A DNA stretch of 64,000 nt from an uncultured Psychrobacter sp. Its GTDB lineage: Bacteria > Pseudomonadota > Gammaproteobacteria > Pseudomonadales > Moraxellaceae. The stretch lies in the NCBI RefSeq assembly GCF_947495825.1, contig NZ_CANMAH010000003.1:124001-188000 (forward strand), in the 5' to 3' direction. Made by a program: the position numbers and the translations under genes. This document shows, in pieces, positions 11,906 to 20,590 of the stretch. The notes under the pieces are model-generated. The model was not told where the DNA came from. It was given only the letters and a program-made list of their open reading frames with translations, and ran no database searches. Position 1 is the first letter of the stretch, and each line of letters begins with the position of its first letter.

Positions 11906-14500
11906 ATGAAAAATAAAAAGTTAAGTCTTATATTTGTGGATATAGACTCTAATTATTATGATGAAATAATTAGAGTCTGTAATTACAAGTTTAATCTCAA
12001 TAAGCCTATTATTTTTATAAAGAATAAGAGATTTATTGAATGTAAATTCTTCCTAGACAAAAGTAATATAAGTAATTACTTAGGACTTGGAGAAACATAC
12101 AGTGATCTATTAGATAATCTATATATTTACAGATTTCTTAATAGAATTATATATAAATCTAATGTTATAGACACATACGATTTTATTCATTACCATAATG
12201 ACGAAACTTATCTAAAAAATATAAGAGATAATATAGTTTTGGATAGTTATCCAGCGTACATTTTATTTGCTAAATTATCTAGGAAGGTAGGTGATAGTAA
12301 GCTTACTATTGATACCTTGAAAAAGGTAAAGAAAATCTTTCCAGAGAGCATTAAAAGTACTCAAAATATTATAACCTATGAAATCAATTATAATTCTCAA
12401 ACTAAGTATGATCTATTAGCATACTATTTAAGTGATAATCCTAGGTCACTTAAGGCAGAGATAAATAAGGCATTTAATAAAGCTGACTATAATATAGCCA
12501 TAGTTCTTCTTAAGAATTACTTGAAAATTTTTCCATCAGACTATACAGAGTTGAGAAAACTCGGAATTGCTTACTATAAATCGTTTGATAATGAGAATGC
12601 CTTTGCAACTTTAATAAAAGCAAAGAAAATTAAAAAAGATTACTCTACAGAGTATTTAATAGGGATTGTACTTTACAATCAAATGAAGTTTGAGAGAGCT
12701 ATTGATTATATTGAATCTGCTATAAAGATTCATCCTGCACAAACCTCATTAAAAAAAACAGTTAATGCATTTTTTAATAATAAGTTTGATTTTAATTCCA
12801 ACAAAGAACTCTTTAAAAATATTCAATATAAACTTGGATTACCAAAAATAGATAAGATAGTTGAACTTGCTAATTATCAATATATGTTATCAGTTTGTTA
12901 CTTAGCTAATGGTCAAAAAGATAAGTATATTGTTACTAATTACAGAATAATAAAAAGTTTAAGACCGGATTTCTATAAATCTTATGAAGCTATCTTTCAG
13001 TTTGCTTCTGAGGAAGAAATAGAGGATTTGAACTCTTATATTAGTCGTTGTATAAAGATTATTAAGATAAGCAAGGTTTATGATAAAAGTTTTGATAATA
13101 ATCAAAGAGTTACTAAATACTACCAGTCTATGCTTTTGTTGAAAGCAAGGTTTCTAATATTGCAAGGAAATAAAGAAGAATCAGGAAAGTTATTTCTTGA
13201 AGCTTATGATACTTTGCCTCATCATAAAGCACTTAAATGGCTAGGCTATTACAATCTATGGTCTCAAAACTATAGTGATGCTATTCTTTTTTATTCACAA
13301 TATCTTCAAATTAAACCTAAAGATATTGATGCCAAGCTTAATTTAGCAAGATCATATTTAGAGTCAGGAAATTACGATTCTGCTGACAGTATAGTTGAAT
13401 CAAGTTTAGATGTGCTAGTTGACTCAGTTAATATAGATAAAAGTCATTTGGTAAGAAGAAACTTAGAGTACTCTAAAGGTAATTTAGGGAAAGCATGGCG
13501 TATATTCTCGGAAAGAAATATTAGTAAATGCCTTAAAAATAATCTAAAAATTCATTATAACCCAAGTTTGAGTAAGCTTAATCCAAATAGTAATTTACTA
13601 ATATTAGCTGAATGGGGTCCAGGAGATGAGATTAGATGGTCATCTATATATTCTGATTTAGAAAAAAATTTTTCCAATATTACAATAACTTGTGAACCAA
13701 GATTATTTAGTCTTTTTAATCGTACATGGAAAAATATCAATTTTATCCCTGTTCATCGTAGAATAAGAGGAATTGTTAACAGCGAAATTTTAAAAAAAAT
13801 AGATGAGATACCAAATACGTTATTAACGCAAGTGGTAGACAACAACATTTATAGAGACATCGACAACTTCGATCAAGTTTGCTTAATGTCTGATGTACTT
13901 GCAGAGTTTAGACAATCAACTTATAACTTTATTAATTCTCATAATAGTAATGTTATCGATATATGTCCGATTAGAAGTAAGATTTGGAAGAACTGGTTGT
14001 CCAAGTTAGATAAAAATATAAATATAGGCATATGTTGGAAAAGTGGGTTGACTGACTTTACTAGAAATGTGCATTATACTGAAATAGAAATGTGGGGCGA
14101 TGTATTCAGGCTCAAAGGTATTAATTTTATTAACCTTCAATATGCTGGTTATGAAAAGGATATTGACTTTGTCAAAGAAAAATATGGGGTGACGATTCAT
14201 AACCCTAAAGGTCTGGATTTGAAAAATGATTTTGAAGGTTTAGCCGCTTTAATAGCTAATTTAGATCTTATAATCTCTCCTGCAACGGTGATAGCTGAGT
14301 TTGCCGGTTTAGTTGGTGCTCCTACCTTACTCACTTCTAATAGTCGAGAAATAGATTGGAGAGTACTTATGGATGGGAGTGATTTATGGTTTAAAGATGT
14401 AAAACATATAAGAGCAGATAGAGATGTAAGTAACTATGAAGCTCAAAAATCTATTATTAGTAAAATAAGAAGTTATATCTTGGATATTAAGAAAGATTAA
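11906..14500 (+). CDS. TPR-repeat protein with C-terminal glycosyltransferase-like domain
   Basis: A large 864-residue protein, very rich in Lys, Asn and Ile, with no signal peptide. Residues about 145-520 carry degenerate tetratricopeptide repeats (for example ILQGNKEESGKLFLEAYDTL and KPKDIDAKLNLARSYLESGN). From about 564 onward the sequence follows the GT-B/GT9-like fold found in TPR-glycosyltransferases: LLILAEWGPGDEIRWSS, then GICWKSG near 710, FINLQYAG, and LAALIANLDLIISPATVIAE, FAGLVGAPT near 780-815. As the last gene of the pse operon (5 bases after pseI) it is the leading candidate for the transferase that uses CMP-pseudaminic acid, but neither donor nor acceptor can be read from sequence. 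There is no Maf-type motility transferase or flagellin gene nearby. Confidence 0.75.
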   Translation: MKNKKLSLIFVDIDSNYYDEIIRVCNYKFNLNKPIIFIKNKRFIECKFFLDKSNISNYLGLGETYSDLLDNLYIYRFLNRIIYKSNVIDTYDFIHYHNDETYLKNIRDNIVLDSYPAYILFAKLSRKVGDSKLTIDTLKKVKKIFPESIKSTQNIITYEINYNSQTKYDLLAYYLSDNPRSLKAEINKAFNKADYNIAIVLLKNYLKIFPSDYTELRKLGIAYYKSFDNENAFATLIKAKKIKKDYSTEYLIGIVLYNQMKFERAIDYIESAIKIHPAQTSLKKTVNAFFNNKFDFNSNKELFKNIQYKLGLPKIDKIVELANYQYMLSVCYLANGQKDKYIVTNYRIIKSLRPDFYKSYEAIFQFASEEEIEDLNSYISRCIKIIKISKVYDKSFDNNQRVTKYYQSMLLLKARFLILQGNKEESGKLFLEAYDTLPHHKALKWLGYYNLWSQNYSDAILFYSQYLQIKPKDIDAKLNLARSYLESGNYDSADSIVESSLDVLVDSVNIDKSHLVRRNLEYSKGNLGKAWRIFSERNISKCLKNNLKIHYNPSLSKLNPNSNLLILAEWGPGDEIRWSSIYSDLEKNFSNITITCEPRLFSLFNRTWKNINFIPVHRRIRGIVNSEILKKIDEIPNTLLTQVVDNNIYRDIDNFDQVCLMSDVLAEFRQSTYNFINSHNSNVIDICPIRSKIWKNWLSKLDKNINIGICWKSGLTDFTRNVHYTEIEMWGDVFRLKGINFINLQYAGYEKDIDFVKEKYGVTIHNPKGLDLKNDFEGLAALIANLDLIISPATVIAEFAGLVGAPTLLTSNSREIDWRVLMDGSDLWFKDVKHIRADRDVSNYEAQKSIISKIRSYILDIKKD

Positions 14501-14631
14501 TTTTCTAGGTTTTTCTAAACTAACTATTAATTTTTGTAATGCAAGTTACTGAATCCCCTCAATTTGTATTGCCTTTATAAGTAATTGTACCTATTAGAAT
14601 TAGTAACCGATCCATATTTAAAATTACAAAC
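14501..14631. other. AT-rich non-coding stretch
   Basis: The bases after the TPR-glycosyltransferase contain no gene and no convincing terminator. They lead directly into the decayed hydrolase-like gene. Confidence 0.5.
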
Positions 14632-15356
14632 ATGGAGTTAAAGGTTGATAGGGAAAAGGGTGGTATTATTAGATACGTTTCGGACAAGGATTTAAAAAAT
14701 TTAATTGATTGTGAGTAAGTGGAGTCAACATAGATTAATCAGAAAAGGCGAGTGTAAACTTTTAGTTTTATTACCGTCAGCAATTAAGCAAATAGACTCG
14801 CCAAAAACTTGCTATGCACGCATAAGTTGATATCTGTCAGTACCAATTTAGTATGACGGTTTATATTTGTCCGATCTTTATTTTAATGAAACTAGACCAT
14901 TTGGTGGGAGTTGGTTTATTCACTCTATTAATAATAATGAAGGGTTAAATATAATTAAAGAGTGTATTTATTTCCAAATATTCAGTAAACTACGAATCAG
15001 TGACTATTTATGGATCAAGCATGGGTGGATATGTAGCGTTGGCACTTAGTAATACTGCTTATAGTAAGATTATTGCAGAATGTCCTCAAATCTATCTTGA
15101 TAGTGCAACTATTTAAAGTCAATTAGTTTAGACGTTGATAAAATGTATGGTATTAGCAAAATAATACGCTCAAACGAAAAAAAATCTCATGTAGATATAT
15201 ATGTTAACGTTTCAAATCACCATCACATAGACGCTTATATTCTACCTTTTTGTAGTGCTCTTTCACGAGCTAAACGTCCAAATATACATACTATCGATTA
15301 TGGACAAACTAGGTATGTTGAAATGAGTAAAGAAAGTCTATGTAGCCTACTATAAT
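14632..15356 (+). pseudogene. Decayed alpha/beta-hydrolase-like gene of the glycan cluster
   Basis: Pieces of one protein can be read in sequence across several frames, interrupted by stops and at least two frameshifts: CKLLVLLPSAIKQIDSPKTC, YARIS (about 14755-14825), YFNETRPFGGSWFI (about 14878-14920), then in another frame TIYGSSMGGYVALALS, AECPQIYLD (about 15002-15105), and finally DIYVNVSNHHHIDAYILPF (15197 onward) ending at 15355. GSSMGG is the G-x-S-x-G nucleophile elbow of serine alpha/beta hydrolases. The family is not identified precisely. Similar hydrolase-like proteins occur in surface polysaccharide and glycosylation clusters (recollection, not checked). The gene is clearly non-functional. 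Confidence 0.7.
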
Positions 15357-15562
15357 TACATATAGGTGTTTTAGAAATTTGTGTTCGGCGTTTAAACTAA
15401 CAAGTAGACGGTTCACTTTGTAACTTTAAATATGTGGTTTTGTATTTTAATTGTTATATTGCGTTAGAAATTTTGTTCGACGAAAATCTTAGGGCGGCAT
15501 ATTGTGTCATCTACATCAAGGTTCAACCTGTGCATGACTATCTTTGATAATTTAGAAGTGTA
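15357..15562. other. AT-rich non-coding stretch beside the pseudogene
   Basis: No gene seen. Two loosely similar segments (GAAATTTGTGTTCGGCG at about 15374 and GAAATTTTGTTCGACGA at about 15467) may be decayed repeats. Confidence 0.4.
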
Positions 15563-16576
15563 TTAATGTATTTTTTTATCTAAATAAAAATTTGAATATA
15601 GAATTGTACAAGTTACAAAGATCTTTAAAATTTTCTTTTCTGATACAACTGAGCCTATATTGCAAAGACTAGGAAAAGTAAGTTCATAATAAAAAGGTCG
15701 CCCTAATACGGTGACCTTTTTTCCTCTGAGTAACGCCTCAAACCCACCTAATGAGGTAATCGTATAGACGTGATCGATGGTTTCCAATGCATCCACTAAA
15801 TGAATAGACTGGGTAAGGATAAGACAATCTAGCTCAATGAGCACATGGACGATAGACGGATCATCAAGTGTCATTGGATGCGGTTTCACAATAATCTGTG
15901 CATCAGGATTTTCTTCAATCGCCTTATTGACCACATCGAGCAGTGTAATACCCTCACCGCCACCGTACTTTAACGAATCATCATGCGGTACCTGTCCTAA
16001 TACCAACACTCGCTTGCTATTCTTAACCCCATATATTGGTGTGATATCCACATAGGACTGATGATTATATTTGCTCACACGTTTGGATACGTAATAATCT
16101 AGTATTTCCTGCGCCAATGCTTCATCATAACCATCCTGTTCAAAGTCAAAATTGGCAATTAAATCTGTCAAGTCATTTGGACGAGTGGTATCAAAGTAGG
16201 GCGCTTGGCTGTCCATGACGATAGATAATGGCGGAGCGCTGCTATCATCATCAGGACCTGAACGGATAAAGCCATCTTCCAAAAAAAACACATCTAGATT
16301 TTGCTCACGTATATATTCAATGAAATAATCAGGCGCCTTATAACCCCAGATATAAATGACAGGATTTACAAGTTTGATAAAAGGTTTTAACCATAGCTTA
16401 AAGTAGCGTTTACTAAAGTGTCGCTGTATCTGTATATGCGCTGGCTCAAACACCCAGTCGCCCACCATATCACGCCACGGCTGCATACCGACTACTAACG
16501 CTAAACGCTGCTTAGGATGATGATAGTGCTCATAATAGCCTGATAACAAAGGCTGGATGTAAGAATTAAATTTCAT
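15563..16576 (-). CDS. KpsC/WcbA-like capsule polysaccharide transferase, C-terminus atypical or truncated
   Basis: A single-module member of the capsule polysaccharide biosynthesis/export family (KpsC/KpsS, beta-Kdo transferases). Recognisable motifs are LALVVGMQPWRDM near the N-terminus, FFLEDGFIRSG about residue 97, KPHPMTLDDPSIV about 235, and ITSLGGFEALLRGKKVTVLG, RPFY about 277-300. Family members normally continue after RPFY with an Ala-Gly-Trp-Gly segment and an Arg-rich stretch. Here the next 35-40 residues are unrelated, AT-rich at the DNA level and rich in Ile/Lys/Phe, so the 3' end was probably replaced or frameshifted next to the decayed region. It may be inactive. It is transcribed towards the pse region, opposite to galE. 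The original role was probably Kdo-type capsule linker synthesis (inference). Confidence 0.75.
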   Translation of the reverse strand: MKFNSYIQPLLSGYYEHYHHPKQRLALVVGMQPWRDMVGDWVFEPAHIQIQRHFSKRYFKLWLKPFIKLVNPVIYIWGYKAPDYFIEYIREQNLDVFFLEDGFIRSGPDDDSSAPPLSIVMDSQAPYFDTTRPNDLTDLIANFDFEQDGYDEALAQEILDYYVSKRVSKYNHQSYVDITPIYGVKNSKRVLVLGQVPHDDSLKYGGGEGITLLDVVNKAIEENPDAQIIVKPHPMTLDDPSIVHVLIELDCLILTQSIHLVDALETIDHVYTITSLGGFEALLRGKKVTVLGRPFYYELTFPSLCNIGSVVSEKKILKIFVTCTILYSNFYLDKKIH

Positions 16577-16717
16577 AGTATGGTTAGCGTCCTAGTGGAT
16601 GAAATATCTTATCTTCAAGAGACTAGATTCATTGTGTTGGTAATATAGTGCGATTCTCAGTATAGTGACCTTTACTATTACAATAAATGTATGTTTTAAA
16701 ACGTCTCGGCTGATTTT

Positions 16718-17761
16718 ATGAAAAACAAGATATTAGTAACTGGCGGAGCTGGCTATATCGGCTCTCATACTTGTATTGCCCTGCATGAAGCAGGCTACGA
16801 GATAGTAGTCTACGACAACCTATCCAACAGCAGCCGCGAAGCCATCAATCGCGTCTCGACCATCATTGGTCAGCCGCTTGCGTTTATCGAAGGCGATATC
16901 CGTGATGCTGAGAGCCTCAGACAAGTCTTTGCCGATCATGCCTTCTTTGGTGTCATACATTTTGCGGGATTAAAAGCAGTCGGTGAGTCAGTCGCCAAGC
17001 CACTACTGTATTATAATAATAATGTCAGTGGTACGATTACCTTGTTAGAAGTCATGATGGAGCATAACGTCAAAAATCTTATTTTTTCGTCCTCTGCGAC
17101 TGTCTATGGCGACCCTAATACTCTGCCTATTGATGAGACTGCACCGCGCTCTTGTACCAATCCTTATGGGCAAAGCAAACTTGCTGTCGAGCACATCTTA
17201 GAAGACTTATCAGTAACAGACAAGAGCTGGAACTTGATTTCTTTAAGATACTTTAACCCAGTAGGGGCGCATCCCTCAGGGCAGATCGGTGAAGACCCTA
17301 ACGATATGCCGAATAACTTAATGCCATATATCTCGCAAGTAGCGGTAGGCAAGCTTGAAAAGCTCAGTATCTTTGGCAATGACTATCCTACCGTCGATGG
17401 TACTGGCGTGCGTGACTTTATCCATGTCACTGACTTAGCAGCCGGTCATGTCGCAGCCCTTGATTATCTTAAACAGTTGGCTCTCTGTAATAATGATGCC
17501 ATTGGCTTTTTACCGATTAATCTAGGCACGGGTAAAGGTAGCTCAGTCTTAGAGTTGGTTAATGCGTTTGCAGATGTCACTGATCAAACAGTGCCTTATC
17601 AGTTTACTGATCGCCGCGTAGGCGATATCGCCAGCTGCTATGCTAGTGCTGATAAAGCAAAAACATTATTTGGTTGGCAAGCTAAGCTATCTATTATAGA
17701 TATGTGTAAAGATACATGGCGTTGGCAAAGTATGAATCCGAATGGGTACCGGGCACCTTAA
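16718..17761 (+). CDS. galE: UDP-glucose 4-epimerase
   Basis: Interconverts UDP-glucose and UDP-galactose (or the N-acetyl forms), supplying precursors for surface glycans. The 347-residue SDR has ILVTGGAGYIGSHTC (NAD motif), VIHFAGLKAVGESV, SSSATVYGDP, and the YGQSK catalytic Tyr/Lys motif near residues 150-155. The C-terminal RPGDIA-type signature is present as RRVGDIASCYA. GC content returns to the genome average here, unlike the pse region. It heads the block galE-galU-pgi-ugd-like, and a 5' remnant of a second galE lies at 5945, which suggests that the accessory glycan region is bounded by galE sequences. Confidence 0.95.
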   Translation: MKNKILVTGGAGYIGSHTCIALHEAGYEIVVYDNLSNSSREAINRVSTIIGQPLAFIEGDIRDAESLRQVFADHAFFGVIHFAGLKAVGESVAKPLLYYNNNVSGTITLLEVMMEHNVKNLIFSSSATVYGDPNTLPIDETAPRSCTNPYGQSKLAVEHILEDLSVTDKSWNLISLRYFNPVGAHPSGQIGEDPNDMPNNLMPYISQVAVGKLEKLSIFGNDYPTVDGTGVRDFIHVTDLAAGHVAALDYLKQLALCNNDAIGFLPINLGTGKGSSVLELVNAFADVTDQTVPYQFTDRRVGDIASCYASADKAKTLFGWQAKLSIIDMCKDTWRWQSMNPNGYRAP

Positions 17762-17907
17762 TTTATACTAAAAGATAACTGTCTTAGGATGCGTTACGCC
17801 AGTGATCATGTATTGCAAAATTACAATTATGATAAATGGTTACAACGCATTGTTGAATTTATTGGTTTATAGTAATGAATTAATTTTCTATTAGACTTTT
17901 TATTACT

Positions 17908-18801
17908 ATGCCTACATCTACCATCACCCACGCCGTCATCCCCGTCGCAGGCTTTGGCACCCGTATGCTGCCACTGTCCAAATCCGTGCCCAAAGAGCTA
18001 CTGCCACTGGGCAATCGTCCTGCCATTCATTATGTCGTTGAAGAAGCGATTGCTGCCGGTATCAAGCATATTGTCTTGGTCGGCCACGCGCAAAAAAGCG
18101 CGATTGAAAACTACTTCGATATCAATGCTGAGCTGGATAACCAACTGCGTCATAAAGGTAAGGACGAGCTGGCGGACAGTCTCAACTGGCTACCAGAGGA
18201 TGTGACGGTATCGATGATCCGTCAGGGCAAGCCATTAGGTCTGGGCCATGCGGTATTGGCCGCGCGTCCCATTATAGGCGCCCATGATTTTGCTGTCTTG
18301 CTGCCAGATGTCGTCCTCGACCCCTTTACCACTGATATGTCTACTGACAATTTGGCCTTTATGATGGATGCCTTTGCTACAGACAGCCATTCACAAATCC
18401 TGGTCGATCAAGTCGCTGATGAAGATGTGCATAAATACGGTATCGCTAAGTTAAAGAATAATGCTACCAAAGATGTCGACGATAAGTCTGTTACAAAAGA
18501 TAGTAATACCAGCTTTAGAGTCGCAGGCTTTGTAGAAAAGCCGAGTTTAGACGATGCACCATCCAACTTAGCGGTGGTTGGTCGTTATGTATTTAGCAAT
18601 CAAATATTCGATTATCTGGCCAATACGACGGCTTCTGTCGGCGGTGAAATCCAGCTGACCGATGCCATTGATGCCCTTATCAACGAATACGGTGTCAATG
18701 TCACGACCATGCGCGGCGCTAGCTATGATGCAGGGGATATGCGCTCATATATGCAAGCGTTTATCTATTTTGCCGAACAGCAATTAGCAAAAGATGAATA
18801 A
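17908..18801 (+). CDS. galU: UTP-glucose-1-phosphate uridylyltransferase
   Basis: Makes UDP-glucose from glucose-1-phosphate and UTP for LPS, capsule and the GalE/UGD reactions. The 297-residue protein has the nucleotide-binding GFGTRMLPLSKSVPKELLP, VGHAQKSAIENYFD, PLGLGHAVLAA, AVLLPDVVLD and FVEKP motifs of bacterial GalU. The start at 17908 places the GFGTR motif about 16 residues in, as expected. It lies between galE and pgi in the same orientation. The 20-base gap to pgi suggests co-transcription. Confidence 0.95.
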   Translation: MPTSTITHAVIPVAGFGTRMLPLSKSVPKELLPLGNRPAIHYVVEEAIAAGIKHIVLVGHAQKSAIENYFDINAELDNQLRHKGKDELADSLNWLPEDVTVSMIRQGKPLGLGHAVLAARPIIGAHDFAVLLPDVVLDPFTTDMSTDNLAFMMDAFATDSHSQILVDQVADEDVHKYGIAKLKNNATKDVDDKSVTKDSNTSFRVAGFVEKPSLDDAPSNLAVVGRYVFSNQIFDYLANTTASVGGEIQLTDAIDALINEYGVNVTTMRGASYDAGDMRSYMQAFIYFAEQQLAKDE

Positions 18802-18820
18802 CTGATAGGTAATCACACTA

Positions 18821-20494
18821 ATGGATAATATCAAGGACGACGAGCTCTATCGCAGTGCTCGCAGCTCTAAGTACTGGCAGCAGTTGCAAACGTTAGCAGC
18901 GCAGCCTTGGTCACTTACGACGTTGTTTGCACAAGACGAGGAGCGTGCATTACGTTTTAGCACGCAAGCGGGCGCGCTCTATATGGACTATAGCAAACAG
19001 CGTATCGATGAGACAGTGTTATCTAACCTATTGAGTCTGGCCGATAGCTGCGATTTATCGGCTCGTATTACAGCACTATTACAAGGGGCGATGGTCAATA
19101 CCAGTGAACAGCGTGCAGCCTTGCATACCGCGTTACGCTTGCCTGAGACAGCGAAGCTACAAGTCGATGAGCAAAATGTCGTTGCTGATGTGCATCATAG
19201 TCTGGCGCAGGTTGCTAGGTTATCTGAGCGAGTGCGTAATGGTATATGGCGCGGATTTTCAGGCAAGGCCATCACCGATGTCGTCAATATCGGCGTTGGT
19301 GGCTCAGATTTGGGGCCACTGATGGCGACGACCGCGCTGGATGAGTGGACAGATACTGACATTGAAGTACACTTTGTCTCCAACATGGATGGCACTCATC
19401 TTGATCATCTGCTCAAGCATCTAAATCCTGAGACCACTTTATTCATCATCTCTTCTAAGTCTTTTGGTACTGTTGATACGCTATCTAATGCGAAGACGGC
19501 ATTGTCATGGCTGCTTGCCACTGCCAAGCGCCGTGATGGGACAGAGGGCTGTGTGTTGCGTCGTCACTTCATCGGTATCTCGGCCAACTGTGACAAGATG
19601 AGCGCATGGGGTATCCATCCTGAGCATCAGCTCCAGCTTTGGGAGTGGGTGGGAGGACGGTTTTCGTTGTGGTCAGCGATTGGACTGGCGACTGCTATTC
19701 GCATTGGTATGCCCAACTTCAAAGCTTTACTTGCTGGGGCCCACAGTATGGATGAGCACTTTGCGCAGGCTGATTTTTCCCAAAACTTACCTGTGTTATT
19801 GGGCCTGATTGCCGTTTGGAATAGTACTTTTTTACAAGTAAACGCTCATACCGTATTGCCCTATGATGGGCGGTTAAACTACTTGCCAAGCTACTTAACC
19901 CAGCTTGAGATGGAGAGCAATGGTAAGTCGGTTACCCGACATGGCAATCACATTGATTACAATACCTGTCCGATTCTGTGGGGCGAGATTGGCTCCAATG
20001 CGCAACATGCATTTTACCAATTGCTACACCAAGGGACGCAGCAGGTTTCTTGCGACTTTATCGCATGCGTGCGTCGTTATAGTGATAAGGTACACAATGC
20101 CCCTTTGCAGCAGCAGCACGAGCTATCGCTAGCGAATTGTCTGGCGCAAAGCCGCGTGTTAGCCTTTGGTAATGCCGCGATTGAAAATACTATCACTGAT
20201 GCTACTGTCATAACTGAGGCGGACAAGTATAAGTACTATCACGGCAATCAGCCATCGACGACGCTACTTATCGATGAGCTGACACCGCATAGCTTAGGAG
20301 CGCTGGTTGCGCTCTATGAGCACAAGGTCTATGTCATGGCCAGTATTTGGGACATCAATCCGTTTGATCAGTGGGGCGTTGAGATGGGTAAGCAGATGGC
20401 TAAGTCAGTGCATCATGCCATGCAACAAGAAGATAGTAGTCAGTTTGATACTTCTACGGATCAGCTTTTAGAGCATATTAAGCGGTTGTCTTAA
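18821..20494 (+). CDS. pgi: Glucose-6-phosphate isomerase
   Basis: Interconverts glucose-6-phosphate and fructose-6-phosphate, linking central metabolism to sugar-nucleotide supply. The 557-residue protein has NIGVGGSDLGPLM, FIISSKSFGTVDTL, GGRFSLWSAIGL, the active-site segment ESNGKSVTRHG, LIDELTPHSLGALVALYEHK and INPFDQWGVEMGKQ, all signature regions of the long bacterial Pgi. It follows galU by 20 bases. In Acinetobacter capsule loci the same gene (gpi) sits in an equivalent position. Confidence 0.95.
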   Translation: MDNIKDDELYRSARSSKYWQQLQTLAAQPWSLTTLFAQDEERALRFSTQAGALYMDYSKQRIDETVLSNLLSLADSCDLSARITALLQGAMVNTSEQRAALHTALRLPETAKLQVDEQNVVADVHHSLAQVARLSERVRNGIWRGFSGKAITDVVNIGVGGSDLGPLMATTALDEWTDTDIEVHFVSNMDGTHLDHLLKHLNPETTLFIISSKSFGTVDTLSNAKTALSWLLATAKRRDGTEGCVLRRHFIGISANCDKMSAWGIHPEHQLQLWEWVGGRFSLWSAIGLATAIRIGMPNFKALLAGAHSMDEHFAQADFSQNLPVLLGLIAVWNSTFLQVNAHTVLPYDGRLNYLPSYLTQLEMESNGKSVTRHGNHIDYNTCPILWGEIGSNAQHAFYQLLHQGTQQVSCDFIACVRRYSDKVHNAPLQQQHELSLANCLAQSRVLAFGNAAIENTITDATVITEADKYKYYHGNQPSTTLLIDELTPHSLGALVALYEHKVYVMASIWDINPFDQWGVEMGKQMAKSVHHAMQQEDSSQFDTSTDQLLEHIKRLS

Positions 20495-20495
20495 G

Positions 20496-20571
20496 CTATC
20501 GTAGGTTTAATGATGAAGCCATCGCAGACTGGGTTTCTAACTCAGCTATCGTAGGGTGCATTCCATGCACC
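20496..20571 (+). repeat. Duplicated GCTATCGTAGG motif with a GGTGCAT hairpin
   Basis: GCTATCGTAGG occurs at 20495-20505 and again at 20544-20554. The second copy runs into the perfect hairpin GGTGCAT-TCC-ATGCACC (20555-20571). Short GGTGCATTCCATGCACC hairpins are a REP-like intergenic motif in various bacteria. It is not followed by a T-tract. Confidence 0.55.
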
Positions 20572-20590
20572 ATCATAATAAGGATATAAG

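Noticed and set aside
14867..15355. Two short frames called as separate small genes (14867-15049 and 15143-15355)
   Set aside because: They are fragments of one decayed hydrolase-like gene: the same protein continues across frames and stops, so they are reported together as a pseudogene.
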